Source: Petrosia ficiformis
Taxonomy: Eukaryota; Porifera; Demospongiae; Haplosclerida; Petrosiidae
Direction of reading: 5' to 3'
DNA: 64,000 nucleotides
Assembly (NCBI GenBank): GCA_947044365.1
Contig: OX345651.1
Coordinates: 4,016,926 to 4,080,925, forward strand
Of this stretch, positions 30,535 to 43,477 are shown one piece after another. A program made the position numbers and the translations under genes. The notes beneath the pieces were generated by a model. It worked only from the letters and a program-made list of their open reading frames with translations, searched no databases and was not told the DNA's origin. Within the stretch, counting starts at the first letter, position 1; every line of letters starts with the position of its first letter.

Positions 30535-33500
30535 CCTGGAACTGCTTGGTCTGGTAAATGGAAGCCCCACCTGAGACTCTACATTTCTGCATCTAATGAA
30601 TTTCAAGAAACACTCAGTCATTTCTATAATGTACGTACGTAAGTTTCATTAAAATAGGACACTTTGTTGATCTGTGGATTGTTACTGTATTAATTAGTTG
30701 CTATAGATTTGTGTCTGTATGTGTCTTTTCCTGTGCTGGGTGATAATTGCAATTAATTGGTTATCACGATAAAATTTGATCGTTGTGATAGCAATAGTCA
30801 CACTCGGGATATCATGATTTTATTCATACAACAATGGATGTTTAAGTTACATACAGATATTTCCAAATGTGGACAATTTAAGTTAATGGAAAGAAACATC
30901 TAAATTTGGATGATTATAATAATTTTAATAAATCATCCAATTTTGGATGATTTTAAGAAATCGGAGAAATCATCCAAATTTGGATGATTTTAATAATTTT
31001 ACTAAATCATCCAAAATAGGATGATTTTAAGAAATCGGAGAAATCATCCAAATTTGGATGTTTTTAATAATTTTACTAAATCATCCAAAATTGGATGATT
31101 TATTAAAATTATTAAAATCATTCAAATTTGGATGATTTGTTAAAATTATTAAAATCATCCAAATTTGGATGATTTAGTAAAATTCTTAAAATCATCCAAT
31201 TTTGGATGATTTATTAAAATTATTAAAATCATCCAATTTTGGATGATTTAGTAAAATTATTAAAATCATCCAAATTTGGATGATTTGTTAAAATTATTAA
31301 AAACATCCAAATTTGGATGATTTCTCCGATTTCTTCAAATCATCCAATTTTGGATGATTTATTAAAATTATTAAAATCATCCAATTTTGGATGATTTAGT
31401 AAAATTATTAAAATCATCCAAATTTGGATGATTTGTTAAAATTATTAAAAACATCCAAATTTGGATGATTTCTCCGATTTCTTAAAATCATCCAATTTTG
31501 AATGATTTATTAAAATTATTAAAATCATCCAATTTTGGATGATTTAGTAAAATTATTAAAAACATCCAAATTTGGATGATTTCTCCGATTTCTTAAAATC
31601 TTCCAAAATTGGATGATTTATTAAAATTATCAAAATCATCCAAATTCGGATGATTTATTAAAATTATTAAAATCATCCAAAATTGGATGATTTGTTAAAA
31701 TTATTAAAAACATCCAAATTTGGAAGATTTCTCCAATTTCTTAAAATCATCCAATTTTGGATGATTTATTAAAATTATTAAAATCATCCAATTTTGGATG
31801 ATTTAGTAAAATTATTAAAATCATCCAAATTTGGATGATTTGTTAAAATTATTAAAAACATCCAAATTTGGATGATTTCTCCGATTTCTTAAAATCATCC
31901 AATTTTGGATGATTTATTAAAATTATTAAAATCATCCAATTTTGGATGATTTAGTAAAATTATTAAAATCATCCAAATTTGGATGATTTGTTAAAATTAT
32001 TAAAAACATCCAAATTTGGAAGATTTCTCCAATTTCTTAAAATCATCCAATTTTGGATGATTTAGTAAAATTATTAAAATCATCCAAATTTGGATGATTT
32101 TAATAATTTTACTAAATCATCCAAATTTGGATGATTTGAGCAGATGGAAAGAATCATCCAAATTTGGATGATTTAAGTAATTTATTCACTGAATTTCTGT
32201 GAGATCACATACCATTAGTCAGTTGAAGGAGTAGCTGCATATAACTCTCACCATTTTCTGTTTTGACTTTTGAAAAATGAACTAACAGGTTTTCTTGTAT
32301 CTTTAGGAGCTGCTCCCACAGTTGGAATATGTGTGCAGAGATGGCGGAGCCTCTGTCTCACCTATACACATCTCTTGTCAAGAAGGTGAAAAGTATTCAC
32401 TGGTGAGAAATGCTGTGTGTTAAATAGTATACTAGTCAACCACTATCTAACATCCATTCACCCATGCATTTATCCATCAAACTACCTTTCTAGTCATTGT
32501 TTTTTGTCCATTATCAATCTATTGCTCATCCATCCTTCTATCCATCCATCTATCTATCTATCTATCTATCTATCTGTCTATCTATCTATCTATCTATCTG
32601 TCTGTCTATTTATCTATCTATCTATGGAAGTATCTGTCTGTGAATTCATGTATCTATTCATCCATTCATTCATCTTATCAATCAATTTCCACTATTATTT
32701 GTTGTTTCACTGTTCCAGAATGAAGGATCAGTTTTGGATTTATGTTTAGAAGAGATTAGTAAATGTGATATCTTCATAAGCTTCATTGGTTCAGATATTG
32801 ACATGTTAGTGCAGTTTATAAATCTTGTCACCTCAAAGTATAACAAAAATGAAAGTTCACAACCACATTTGATTTATATACTTCATACTTAAGGAGGGTA
32901 GGGAGATGTTTTGACTCTGTGGAGCTCCAACTTATGCAGAACCCCGAGGATATATGTGATTTCTACACATAGTTATGTACATCCTGTATACCATACTGGG
33001 TAGGAAGATGTTTTGAGTACATGGGGCTCCAACTTATGCTGAACCCAAAGGATATACATGATTTATACACATAATAACCATACTGGGTAGGAAGATGTTT
33101 TGAGTTTGTTGGGCTTCAATGTATGCTGAACCCCGAGGATTTATATGATTTATACACAGTAATTATGTATATCATGTATAGTGTTAATTAATTAATATTC
33201 TTTTCTGAATTGTAGCTTCTTGTTGGCCAAGTAATTAGCTATTAAAATTTATCTAATTTTTAACTTTAATTTGTTGACTGACTGCTATAAGTGATTTAAA
33301 TTGTATATATTGTGTAGTATGTTTAGTGTTAGCATAATTATTATCTTGCAATTACTTCTTTCAATTACAGTATCACAAAGGTGCAAGTAGAACATGGGTT
33401 TCTGAATAATCCCACTATAAAACCAACAGTCTTTGTCTTCACAGGTCCAAAGTGAGTAACTGAGTACATTATTATTAAGTCATCGTTATCTAACAATACA

Positions 33501-36500
33501 CATGTGAGGGACAAATTGGCCTTCAGGATTGTTCCTCTCTTCACTAATCATATGTAGACATACTTATATAAATTAATATAATATGTATGTGACTCTGCAT
33601 ACGATCATCAGTCTCATTTGTCAAGTCAAGTTTTGTCAATTGCAAAATGGTTTGTTTAATAATTGTTTTTCAGCCATCTCGTAAGAAATATAAATCCACC
33701 TTTCTAAGGGCAAAGTGTATTGTTAGCTTCTCGCACAAGATAGCTAAAAATACAACTGGTTGATATTAAGCATCTGGAAAAAAAATTTAAAACACAACAA
33801 AACTGAGTTTCACATGTGCGGTCACATACATTATATAATATAATTATTATAATTATAATAATTATTTCATTTATAATAATGAATTCTTTATTGAGCACCA
33901 CCCTATGATCATCACGACATTTGCACACATTTCAGATCTGGAAGTGTCTCCACAAATGCCACTAAACTGAAACAGAGAATAAGAAAGAACAGTGATCACA
34001 CCATTGTTAGTATTTGTACCTTTCATGAAATCGTAATCATTCTTTTTCATCTTAAAGATTATTGAAGAATATGTTTCATCTGATGATATGTTGCAGCAGC
34101 TTTTTACAGAAATTAACAATATTCTCAAAACAGTGAGACTATGTTTGTTCCTTTTATACTCAGTAGTGTGGAAACAGTCAGTCACTGAGAACATTCTCTG
34201 ATAAAATTGAAACTGAACTACATAAACGTATATGAGTAGTATCAGACAATAGTGCAGTGACATTAGGTCAAATGTCCAGCAGTGAGCTTACCATTTCCAC
34301 TCCCCTGTTTATGCCTGTACCATCTATTTGTCCATTCATTCATTCATCCAGTCAATTATGTTATAAGTTAAATGCAAGGTTCTGACATTCCACAGAATTA
34401 CAAAATGTATATAATTATTATAATATAATTATTATATTCTATTACATGTACATGTATTTATTACATGTGTACATTGTTGATATTTTCAATATCATATTTT
34501 CACAATTTCTTGTAATTATTGTAATTATAATATTGATTAACCTGTATTCTTCTCTTAGCTACTGTATAGTTGTACATCTTGTCTCTTATATATGTCAAAA
34601 TTTGTAATTGTTCTTTTTCTCTTTCATAGTCCTATGAAATATTAGAACAGCAGGGTGATGAACAAGAAGATATGTTCGCTCACCTCACTCTTTTAGCTGA
34701 CATGAAAATGGAATATGAACAATGCTGTCTTTTGAATACCACACTTGACAACTCCTCTCAGAAACCTGTTGGGATTGATATTGTGAGAATCTTCAATTCA
34801 CTATTTTTTTGTTAACAACTACCTTTTTCTTGCAGACATTCGACAGTCTTGAGGCATATATGAATGATGAAGGAACAGTTGCTCCTTTTCTCATCACTGC
34901 ACCTCCAGGATCAGGAACGTCTGTTCTTCTTGCTAAATGGTAATACCAATGTGATGGGCATGTGATTCTCACATGACAATATCACATGATTCCGTGTTGT
35001 TTTTATAGGATCGAAAAACTTCAGCAAGAGAGTTCTGATAGGGTAGCAATTCTTCATCATTTTGTTTCTCATTCTTGTTCCATTTCTGCCGAAACATCTT
35101 TAATGTATCAAAGATTTTGTCTCAAAGTATATTATCTTCATACATACATACATACGTACATGCATACATACATACATACATCCATACATACATACATATA
35201 TACATACATACATACATACACACATACATACATACATGTACCTACTTAATATACATATGTACATACGTATACAGTTCGTATGAAGCACGCATGTTGACAA
35301 ACGTACATATGTACACACATGCACACACACACAAACACACTCTCACACACACTCACACACATACATACATACATACATATACTATACTACAGCTGATACA
35401 CCTATATGGAGAAAGTTATTCTTCATTTAATGCTGATCCTAATAAGCTAGAAGAGTGTTTCTCCGACTGGTTGAACAAGACAGCTGCAAGTTTAGGTAAT
35501 TCTGGTCCTGAGATGCTGTTTTTTGTTATTGACAATTCAGAATTACTTTCGGTGAGTTATGATACTAGCATTAAGTAGCAATTTGTGCATACATTCTAGT
35601 TTTTGCAGTTTAACAGTGAAAACTGCTTGAGATAGAATTAAACTCATAGTAGATGTTTTTAGTAGCTAACTAAAGTATACCTTCACAAAGCCTGCATCAT
35701 TTTCATACCATCCTTCTTATTACTGAAAATGTTTGATGTCATGAAGGTAGACAGACTTTTTAATTATTTTAGTCCTTTCTTCTAGGATCATAGCCAATTG
35801 GGATGGTTACACAAACCACTTCCTAAAAATGTTCGAGTTGTCATGACTACCACAAATCAGTACCCTGAGTCATGGAGATCTTTAGCAAGCTGTACATTAC
35901 CTACTGTAACCAAAACAGATGTACAACAGATAATTTCTGAAGTTCGGTATGGCCGTAGGAATAGGAATCTCACTGATGATCAGGTGTGTGTGTGTGTGGG
36001 GGGGGGGGGGGATAGAGAGAGACAGAGAGAGCAAACCATGATAGTTCATTTCTTTACATGCCCTTTCTTCCTGGAATACTCATTTTTTTCTTCGATTAGG
36101 CACTTTCTTTAACTATTTCTGCTTCTTTATCTTCACTTTGGAGTGTTCTAGCTGCTAAATACATTATCAGGTAACTTAAGCATGTTTGTATGTACCTATG
36201 TATGTATGCACGTGTGTGTTAAAGTATATTATGTGTTCTAGATGCAGTTATAAGTATACTATATCTAGTATTATAATAGTCATTATTCTTATAGTATTTC
36301 ATCAGACTTGAGCGAGTCTGAACTAGATGAGGTTATCGAATCATTAGAAAATGTTCAAGTGAGTCACATGATATTGCAGTTGCCTTGACGAATTGTAAAT
36401 TTTCTCCAGGAAGTTCCTGAACTGGTTGATCTAATGATTACTGATTTTGAATCTAAACATCAATCTATAGGCAATGCTATTGAACAGGTCATTAATTTAT

Positions 36501-37437
36501 AGTTTAAAGAAATTGATTTGTTATTCTCTTCATCTCTTTTCAGATTTTACAGCTGATTTTTTGGTCAAGAAATGGTCTATCTTTATGTGAATTGAAGCAA
36601 GTAAATCAAATATCCTGTGAATCATAGTTTTTGATAAGCTCATATGGTACACCATTGGCTTCTTATTTGGCACTGCACAGTTCTCTTTTTGGGCCAGATG
36701 ACACAGTTAATTCTGATTATCTAACAGCATTAAGTCTTTGTTAATTGGCTCAAGATATATTCCAATGCCGCACACACTAACCATTGGTGAGCCAATTTGG
36801 CCCATGCTTCAAAACATACCAAACACTCTGCTATTTATTGTAAACCAGACTTGTAAACCAAGTCTTCTGTGTAGTTAGTGACTTTTATAGCATCTGCACT
36901 TGTCAGATTTGCTATCTCATTTCCAACCATATGAAGAACTGCAAAAGGGTAATATGTATTTTCTTCTGATGTTGCTAGTCTGGTTTCAAGTTTGATGGCA
37001 TTAAGATCTTCAGTGCTAAGTTTAATTGTAATGGTAGCATCATCTGTAGAGGCAATACTAGCAACTACTGTACTCAAATACTCTTATTCAGATCCTATGG
37101 ATACTGTTAATTAGACCCAGTTCTTAGCAGATCTAACAGATACTTTAAATCAAAGCTTATGGATACTAGCACTGCTTACTCATCAGATACTCAGATACTA
37201 TAGATTTTCTTTTACTCTGAATTCTTCTGTTTCATTAGTTGTTACCGTTTCCTGATGTTGTCACATGTTACATTGTAAATGAGTTTGAAAATAAACAAAT
37301 GCTTTATGAAGTTGGTGGACTGCTGCAATTCACAAACGAACAAGTTAGAGAAGTGCTATATTAATGCACACTTTGTTTTTATGATGACATTATATAGTTT
37401 CAACTCAAATTTTAGTTTAGTTCTCTTTCTCTCCCTT

Positions 37438-37494
<57 letters not shown>

Positions 37495-40400
37495 AGGTGA
37501 CTGAAGGAATCCAGTTAAAATATGAACTGGACTCTTCTCCAGAGCAATTGTTGATGTGGTCACAACCACTAATAACTTTATTTTCTGATCTTCACAGGTC
37601 ATTATTTAACTATCACACTTCACATTCTTGATTTCCTTTGCCTCTTTAGCCAATTACTTATTCGTTGTATTGACGAGTTACCATGGTTACTAAAACGAGG
37701 CGAGCTCCACCAAGAATTAGCCAATGTACTACTAAATGTTGATATTTTAATACAGCTATATTGCAGGTTTGTTGCACTTCTGCTTTTGTGTTCTACGCAT
37801 TAAAAAAAATCCTCTTTTAACTTTTAACCAACCTCTTATATATATGGTTGCCCTAATCTTGTATGTTTGCCCTGGGAGTTTTCTTATACAAACTGTAATC
37901 ATGTTTTGAGACAAATCAGGATTAGACATAAACCTTTAGATGACAGCAGAGTAGATGAATGCATCAAAATACACTTAAGTCTGATCATAGTTATATGTAA
38001 TCTTCCATCAATATTATATATACACAGCGAAATCCCTCTACAGTAGAACTTCTGAGGAAGGACACTCTGAATTAAGTACAACTCCATACTAAGGACACTT
38101 GTCTTTGTCCCATTACAATTCATTTAGTGACCTCTCAATGAAGGACATCTCCATTTAGAGGATGCTACCACTAGTCCCAAAGTGTCCTTAAGTTCCACTT
38201 TACTCTAGACACTCTAGGGACAAATAGGTGTCCAATTTAGAGGGTTGTCCTAATTTCATAGGTGAATTCGCATTATAAAGCACAGTTTGGGACATTTTAA
38301 AACAGACTGTCCTGTTTTAGTGGGGTTGGAATACAGGGCCCGGAGTTCAACTGTTTACATATTACAATATTGTTTTGTGATATAGTGGACAAGGAGCATC
38401 ACTATTCCATTATTGGGAAAGTATTGGTGTTTTTACAGCTGATATACCTGAGCAGTATCGGAAAGAACTTGATGCTATTGAGGAACAAGGTTAGTGCAAT
38501 ATTGTAACTATGAATAAAGGTATGTACTGCTTATAATCTACAGCTGGTAACAATCAGTCACCTGTACTGTATGTTGCCATGGTATTGCTGACTGTTGGTA
38601 AAATATTACACAATCTGGGACTGTTAGATAAGGTATAATTAATTGAAACGTAAACATACATACGTACATACCACACCTTTTTGTTTGTCTCAGACTCAAC
38701 TACTTCTTCAAAGAGGATTGGAACTATACGAGAGTCATTGTGATCCTGATGGTAAAGAAATAGCATATGCACTTTGTGAGTTGGCAAGACTCTATACATC
38801 TCTTCAAAGATTCAGGTAGTATGAATTAATGTAATTCTCATTTTACACTCAATAACTAAAGTCTGTTAATATTCATTGGCTCTTTTTTGTCCTCCAATTG
38901 GAGAATGTTTAGACTTACAGAATGTTTAAACCACAGAAATAAGACTTGCATCATAGAGCTTGATTGAGGCAGATCAACATAGATGTTGCATGGTTATAGC
39001 ATTTAGCAAGCAGAAGTTATTCTAATTTCCTGAGGGCCAAGTGAACGTGGACAGACTTTAATAATTGACAAACCTCTGGCCATATTCATTATATATCATT
39101 ATAATACAGTGCTGCTGAGAGCTTTTATAAACAGGCTTTGGAAATATATGAACACTCTTCCATGGAATATTCAGATCAAGTGATGAATGTAAAACAACCC
39201 ATCCATCCATCCAACCATCCATCTATCCATCCATCTATCCATCCATCCATCCATCCATCTAACCATCCATCTATCCATCCATCCATTCATCCCTATCCAT
39301 CCATCTATCCATCCATCCATATATCTATCCATATATCTCCATCCATTTATTTATCCATCTATTTATTCATCAATCATTAATCTTTAATTTGAATGTACTG
39401 TTTGAGTACAATTATTTTGCAGGTGTTGGATGCTTTGAAAAGGATTTACAGAGAAACAAAGAGGTGTGTCTCTTTAACAATATACTAATCCCACAGTTAG
39501 GTTGACTTGATCGTGTTCAAGGTTTTATTGATTGGAGCAGTTGTTCTAAACTTTGGGAACATAATTCAGTTACCCTAACTATGAGTCTACTCACAACTCA
39601 ACTGACACGAATCACAAAGCACTATTTTCATTGAAGCGTTTTACAGCCAAATTAAATGTTGGAGTAGTAATATATAATTATTGTGATTTTTCATAATATA
39701 GGCCTCAGTTACAAGATGGAGTTAGTACTAGACTGTTGAGTCTGAGAGATGAAAAAAATAGAAGCAAACCTACAGTGAGTCAGTTATTATAGTTACTAAA
39801 TTTATGACAACCTCAAAGTTTAATGTCATAAAGTTAATACATGATTATACTGTAACTCAGTAATGGAAGCAATGAAGTGAGATTTGACATACACAAAAAA
39901 GAACAAGAAAGATAATTATATGAAAATGGTGGAGGTAAAACATTCTTGGTCATTCCAAACGAACGTTATGAACATCTTTCTGAGGTCATGGTGAACATGA
40001 ATGACCTTTAGTAACTATTATCCAAAAATACAAATTGTGTAAAAAGTGAAATTGAGCACCAATGCTAGTTGTTGAAGTCTAATCACCTTCCTCTGATCAA
40101 ACTCCTGGAAGAGAACGCAGGACTGGGAATCAGGAATCTTGCATGAAGTCAACTTGCAGCTGTCAGTTGTATGAGATTAATTTATCTTCACAATTTGAAT
40201 AATAACTATATAATAAATCATGCATAATTCCTTACATTCATTACTATATTTCTTGTTACCACAGGCTCACAGCTTGCTCAAACACAGATTACAATTACTC
40301 GAACAAACGTTAGTAAATTTGGATGACTCTTACGTACCTTCTATTACTGATATCCAGTCATTGAATGAATGGGCTGTTATTCATGCAGCATTTGGTGATG

Positions 40401-42442
40401 ACAAGTAATATATAACAAACTTCTTTCTTTGATATTCTCAATATTTTAATTATATATTTCATTGATTTATAATGTCACACTATCAATAAATATGCATATC
40501 TCCATCCTCCATCTTCCGTTCAATCGCTTATCCATCTACTCCTACTGTTTGTAAAATCATTTACCATGCATTTACTATTGCTGCAATTTTCCATTATTAT
40601 ATCAGTTATTCATTGTACCTTCCTATATACCATCCATATTACCATTCTTTGTTTTCTCTGCATTGTAACATTATCCGATGTCCAATGAACCATCCATTCA
40701 TCATCCAATGTACCATTATCCACTGTATTATTAATATTTATATCTAGTATAACAACTGTTGTGCCACCATTATCTCTTTTACATTCCACTGTACCATTAT
40801 CCAATGTACTACTATTCAATATACCTCAAGTCAACTTTTAATTGTGTATACTAATTTTAGTGATTTTAGTGACTAAAGTAATAATTGCTAAAATTACTAC
40901 ATGCTAAAAAATATACTTCGTGATCATTTTATTAGGCATATTAGGTGTGGCTCAGAAATTCACTAAATTTAGTAGACGTAATTAATAGTAGGCTTAAGGT
41001 ACTATCCATTTACCATCCATTGTACCATGTTCTATCCAATGCACCATCCATTATACCATTATCTAATGTTATTTCTCTACCACTCATTGTGCTATCGTCC
41101 ATAGTAGTAATATCCATTATTTAGTTTGGCAGAGGGGTATCTTTATGCTGCTCTCAACAGCAGCGAGGAAGTGCTAGGCGAAGATCATCCACAAACATTA
41201 GTCATTCTGAAAAATGTGGTCACTTTGTATGTTCAAACAAACAAGTGAGTATGAGAGCATTTACAGTATAGACAGAAACTATAGCAAGATCATACATTAA
41301 TACAAATGTGGTAGATATATGAGTCATGTTTGCATGTTTGTGTCAGCAATCTCTGCATGTAGCTTTCACTATAAATAGTAACAAAATCCACCCATTTTTT
41401 ATAGTAACAAAATATCATAAAACCCTTAACAAGTTAACTGCCAAGAATGTATGATGATTGTCAGTTTGTCTTAATACCTGGTCATTGTAATTATAGAGGC
41501 CACAGCTAGTGACCTTGTTAAACAAGTTTCACCAATCACATAAATTATAACTTGCATTAAAATGTATTGGAAATATCATTATATAATTATAATTATTACT
41601 TTTGCTACATTTCTCCATACACACAGGTTATCAGATGCTATAACTGTCCAAGGGTTAGTTTCATGTTTATTGTAATTGATATGAAGCCACTAACTTGCTT
41701 GTTTGATTTCTATTCCTTTCAGACGTATAGTAGAACTAAAAGAAAAAGAAAATGGAGATGATAATAATATAAGTCTTGCAGCAGCTGTGAATAATTTAGC
41801 AGTCTTTCATTCTCTTCTGGTAATTAATAATCCATTAACTACAGTGTGTCGTTTTTATAAAGGACACCTTAGGACTATTAAATTGTACATTTATTACATT
41901 TATTTATTGTCTTGAGACAAATTCAAATGTCTTTAGTACTGATATGTCCTTAATAACATAGTAGGAGTCTTTTAGTACTAGTGGAAGTGTCCTTTATTTA
42001 GAAGTCATTAATTTTATACACAAATTAATGTATTGTATTGGGACAAAGACAATTAAGTATGGAGGTGTCCTTTACTTAGTGAAAAGGACTGGAAGAGTCC
42101 TGTAAATGGATGTGTCCTTTATTTAGAGGCCATTTAATGCACAAATGTATTGAGACAAAGACAAGTGTCCTCAGTATGGAGGTATCCTTATTTCAGAGTA
42201 TCCTTTAACAAAAAATTCTATACTTTGGGTATCAATAAACAGTTGTAAAATAAAAACAGATATTAGGTTATTTTGACTCTTATGATTTCTGTTATGTTTT
42301 TAATTTTGTGTAGGGAGAATATGCCAATGCCTTACCATTCTATGACAGAGCTATTGAAATTTATAGTCAGCATTATGGAACTGATCATTCTCGTGTTCAA
42401 GGCACAATAGCTAACAGGAATTTGGCTGCAGAGAATCTATGA
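30511..42442 (+). CDS. Nephrocystin-3-like STAND NTPase with TPRs, ~29 exons (~957 aa)
   Basis: My exon chain has consistent phases and GT-AG ends: 30511-30630, 32307-32402, 32719-32804, 33371-33451, 33936-34005, 34058-34132, 34630-34782, 34836-34939, 35009-35126, 35393-35551, 35786-35983, 36100-36170, 36295-36358, 36410-36487, 36544-36600, 37239-37343, 37497-37597, 37650-37766, 38386-38489, 38544-38632, 38694-38815, 39110-39188, 39423-39463, 39702-39774, 40265-40404, 41125-41244, 41627-41653, 41723-41819, 42314-42442. Exons 1-4 give a DUF4062-like domain ([37 protein letters not shown]). Exon 8 has the P-loop position ([11 protein letters not shown], Thr where Lys is expected) and exon 10 a Walker B-like [12 protein letters not shown]. 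The exon 21-29 products are TPR-like ([23 protein letters not shown]). Domain order matches nephrocystin-3, a ciliary protein. The N-terminus is uncertain: family members are longer and an upstream exon may be missing. Confidence 0.65.
30890..32180. repeat. 1.3 kb array of CATCCAAATTTGGATG palindromes (intron 1)
   Basis: Dozens of near-identical palindromic cores (CATCCAAATTTGGATG or CATCCAATTTTGGATG) are joined by AT linkers (TTTATTAAAATTATTAAAAT, and TTTCTCCGATTTCTTAAAAT). The linkers point one way up to about 31080, are inverted from about 31090 to 32085, and flip back at the end, so the whole array is also folded at a larger scale. Confidence 0.9.
32528..32628. repeat. (ATCT)n microsatellite in intron 2
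   Basis: About 100 bp of ATCT/ATCC/GTCT units. An open frame of 110 codons over this region is a product of the repeat. Confidence 0.85.
35140..35370. repeat. (ACAT)n and (CA)n microsatellites in intron 9
   Basis: ACAT units from 35140 to 35245 and CA-rich units from 35315 to 35380, ending just before the exon that starts at 35393. Confidence 0.85.
36835..37077 (-). pseudogene. Antisense fragment of an extracellular repeat domain inside an intron
   Basis: Lies in the 638-bp intron between 36600 and 37239, on the opposite strand. Eighty codons read [20 protein letters not shown]...[19 protein letters not shown]...VTNYTEDLV. This matches the cadence of tandem beta-domains found in large extracellular proteins of sponges and cnidarians ('EDLNxIK...LAT...NTY...D..GN...'), as I remember them. 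The flanks have no continuing frame, so it looks like a single captured repeat. It could also be a short exon of an unrecognised minus-strand gene. Confidence 0.4.
37425..37496. repeat. (CT)n tract forming the splice acceptor region of exon 17
   Basis: About 70 bp of CT units run directly into TCTAG at 37496, so the microsatellite is the polypyrimidine tract of the exon beginning at 37497. Confidence 0.8.
39195..39385. repeat. (ATCC)n microsatellite in an intron
   Basis: Starts seven bases after the splice donor at 39189. ATCC/ATCT units continue for about 190 bp. Confidence 0.85.
39830..40010 (-). repeat. Dispersed TIR element copy 1 (intron)
   Basis: GGTGGAGGTAAAACATTCTT and TCTGAGGTCATGGTGAACAT belong to an element repeated at 42640-42895, 46600-46805, 50735-50990 and 56500-56690. 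Ends read TAAAGTCTGTTCAC-like in the best copies. Confidence 0.6.
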
Positions 42443-43477
42443 TGTCCTTTATATAAATCAGTAATTAAATACAACTGAATTGTCAACATACATACATGAT
42501 TGCTGTCACTATAAATAGTAATATTATTAGCATGAGCTACATAACAGTTGATTTGCAGAGGTATGCTTGTTTTTTGTTTTAGTTTTTTTGATATAGTTTT
42601 ACAAATTGTAATTGTGGCATTACTGAATGAAGGGTATTAACAACTTAAACTACGTATAAAGGTCATTCACGTTCACTTTGACCTCAGAAAAATGTTTATG
42701 ACTTTAGTTTGGAAGGACCAACAATCTTTTTATATACTTGGCACCATGTTCATATGGTTATCCTTTCTGTTCTTTTTAGTGTATGTCAAATTTCAATCTA
42801 TCCGCACCTTCTTATTGATTAAAATTAAACTATACACTATAAAGTTATCACATCCTAATTTTGAAGTCATTGTAAATGTGAACAGACTTTAGTACTACCA
42901 CTTACCGTCATGGTTAAAAATGGGTGCTATCATGTAAAATATATAACATGAATAATTCCTTTGTGATGGTTTAGGCTATAACAAGGAATCCAAATAGTAC
43001 AAGAATGTATGATGTTCAAATTGTATAGCAGAAAACAACACATAGTACACAGAAATATTCAACTATAATTGTTTAAGTGACTGGTTATATATACACCAAG
43101 ACTCCTGTATACATTGATCATGATTTTGTGGGCAGGGATTACAATTATTTGGGTCTAATATACCGGTACTAGTCTTGCCCTGTTTAGGATTGTGTCCAGC
43201 TATGTGAAGAGACTAATTTTACTTACAGAATTAACCTTTATATGAATAACACTGAATGCAAACAACAAATATATCATATATATAAACTCACAAGTATAGT
43301 ATAATCAATTGCTAATGTATAATGTATATATAACATGATACTAGAACTCCAATGAAAGGGTAAAGTGCACAACCAATAAACATACATTATTGCTTCTTGA
43401 ATATTTGTTTAGCAAAAAGAAACGAGAATTTTAAAAATTACATTACAATGCACAATATTACATCACTTCGTTATTCT
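42443..43477. other. Convergent intergenic region
   Basis: Separates the 3' ends of the nephrocystin-3-like and collagen genes. It carries a full dispersed TIR element (42640-42895) and AT-rich sequence that must include both 3' UTRs. No further gene seen. Confidence 0.6.
42640..42895 (+). repeat. Dispersed TIR element, best copy
   Basis: Starts TAAAGGTCATTCACGTTCAC followed by TTTGACCTCAGAAAAA. It ends with the imperfect inverse, TGAAGTCATTGTAAATGTG then AACAGACTTTA. The interior (TTTAGTTTGGAAGGACCAAC, ATGTCAAATTTCAATC) is shared with the four other copies. Non-coding MITE-like structure; superfamily not assigned. Confidence 0.65.

Noticed and set aside
30890..32180. Possible CRISPR-like array of palindromic repeats
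   Set aside because: Spacers are not unique; linkers are repeats too, and the setting is a eukaryotic intron. It is a satellite.
32417..32749. 110-codon frame with Ser-Ile-His-Pro repeats
   Set aside because: Generated by the (ATCT)n/(ATCC)n microsatellite in an intron; overlaps the real exon at 32719 in another frame.
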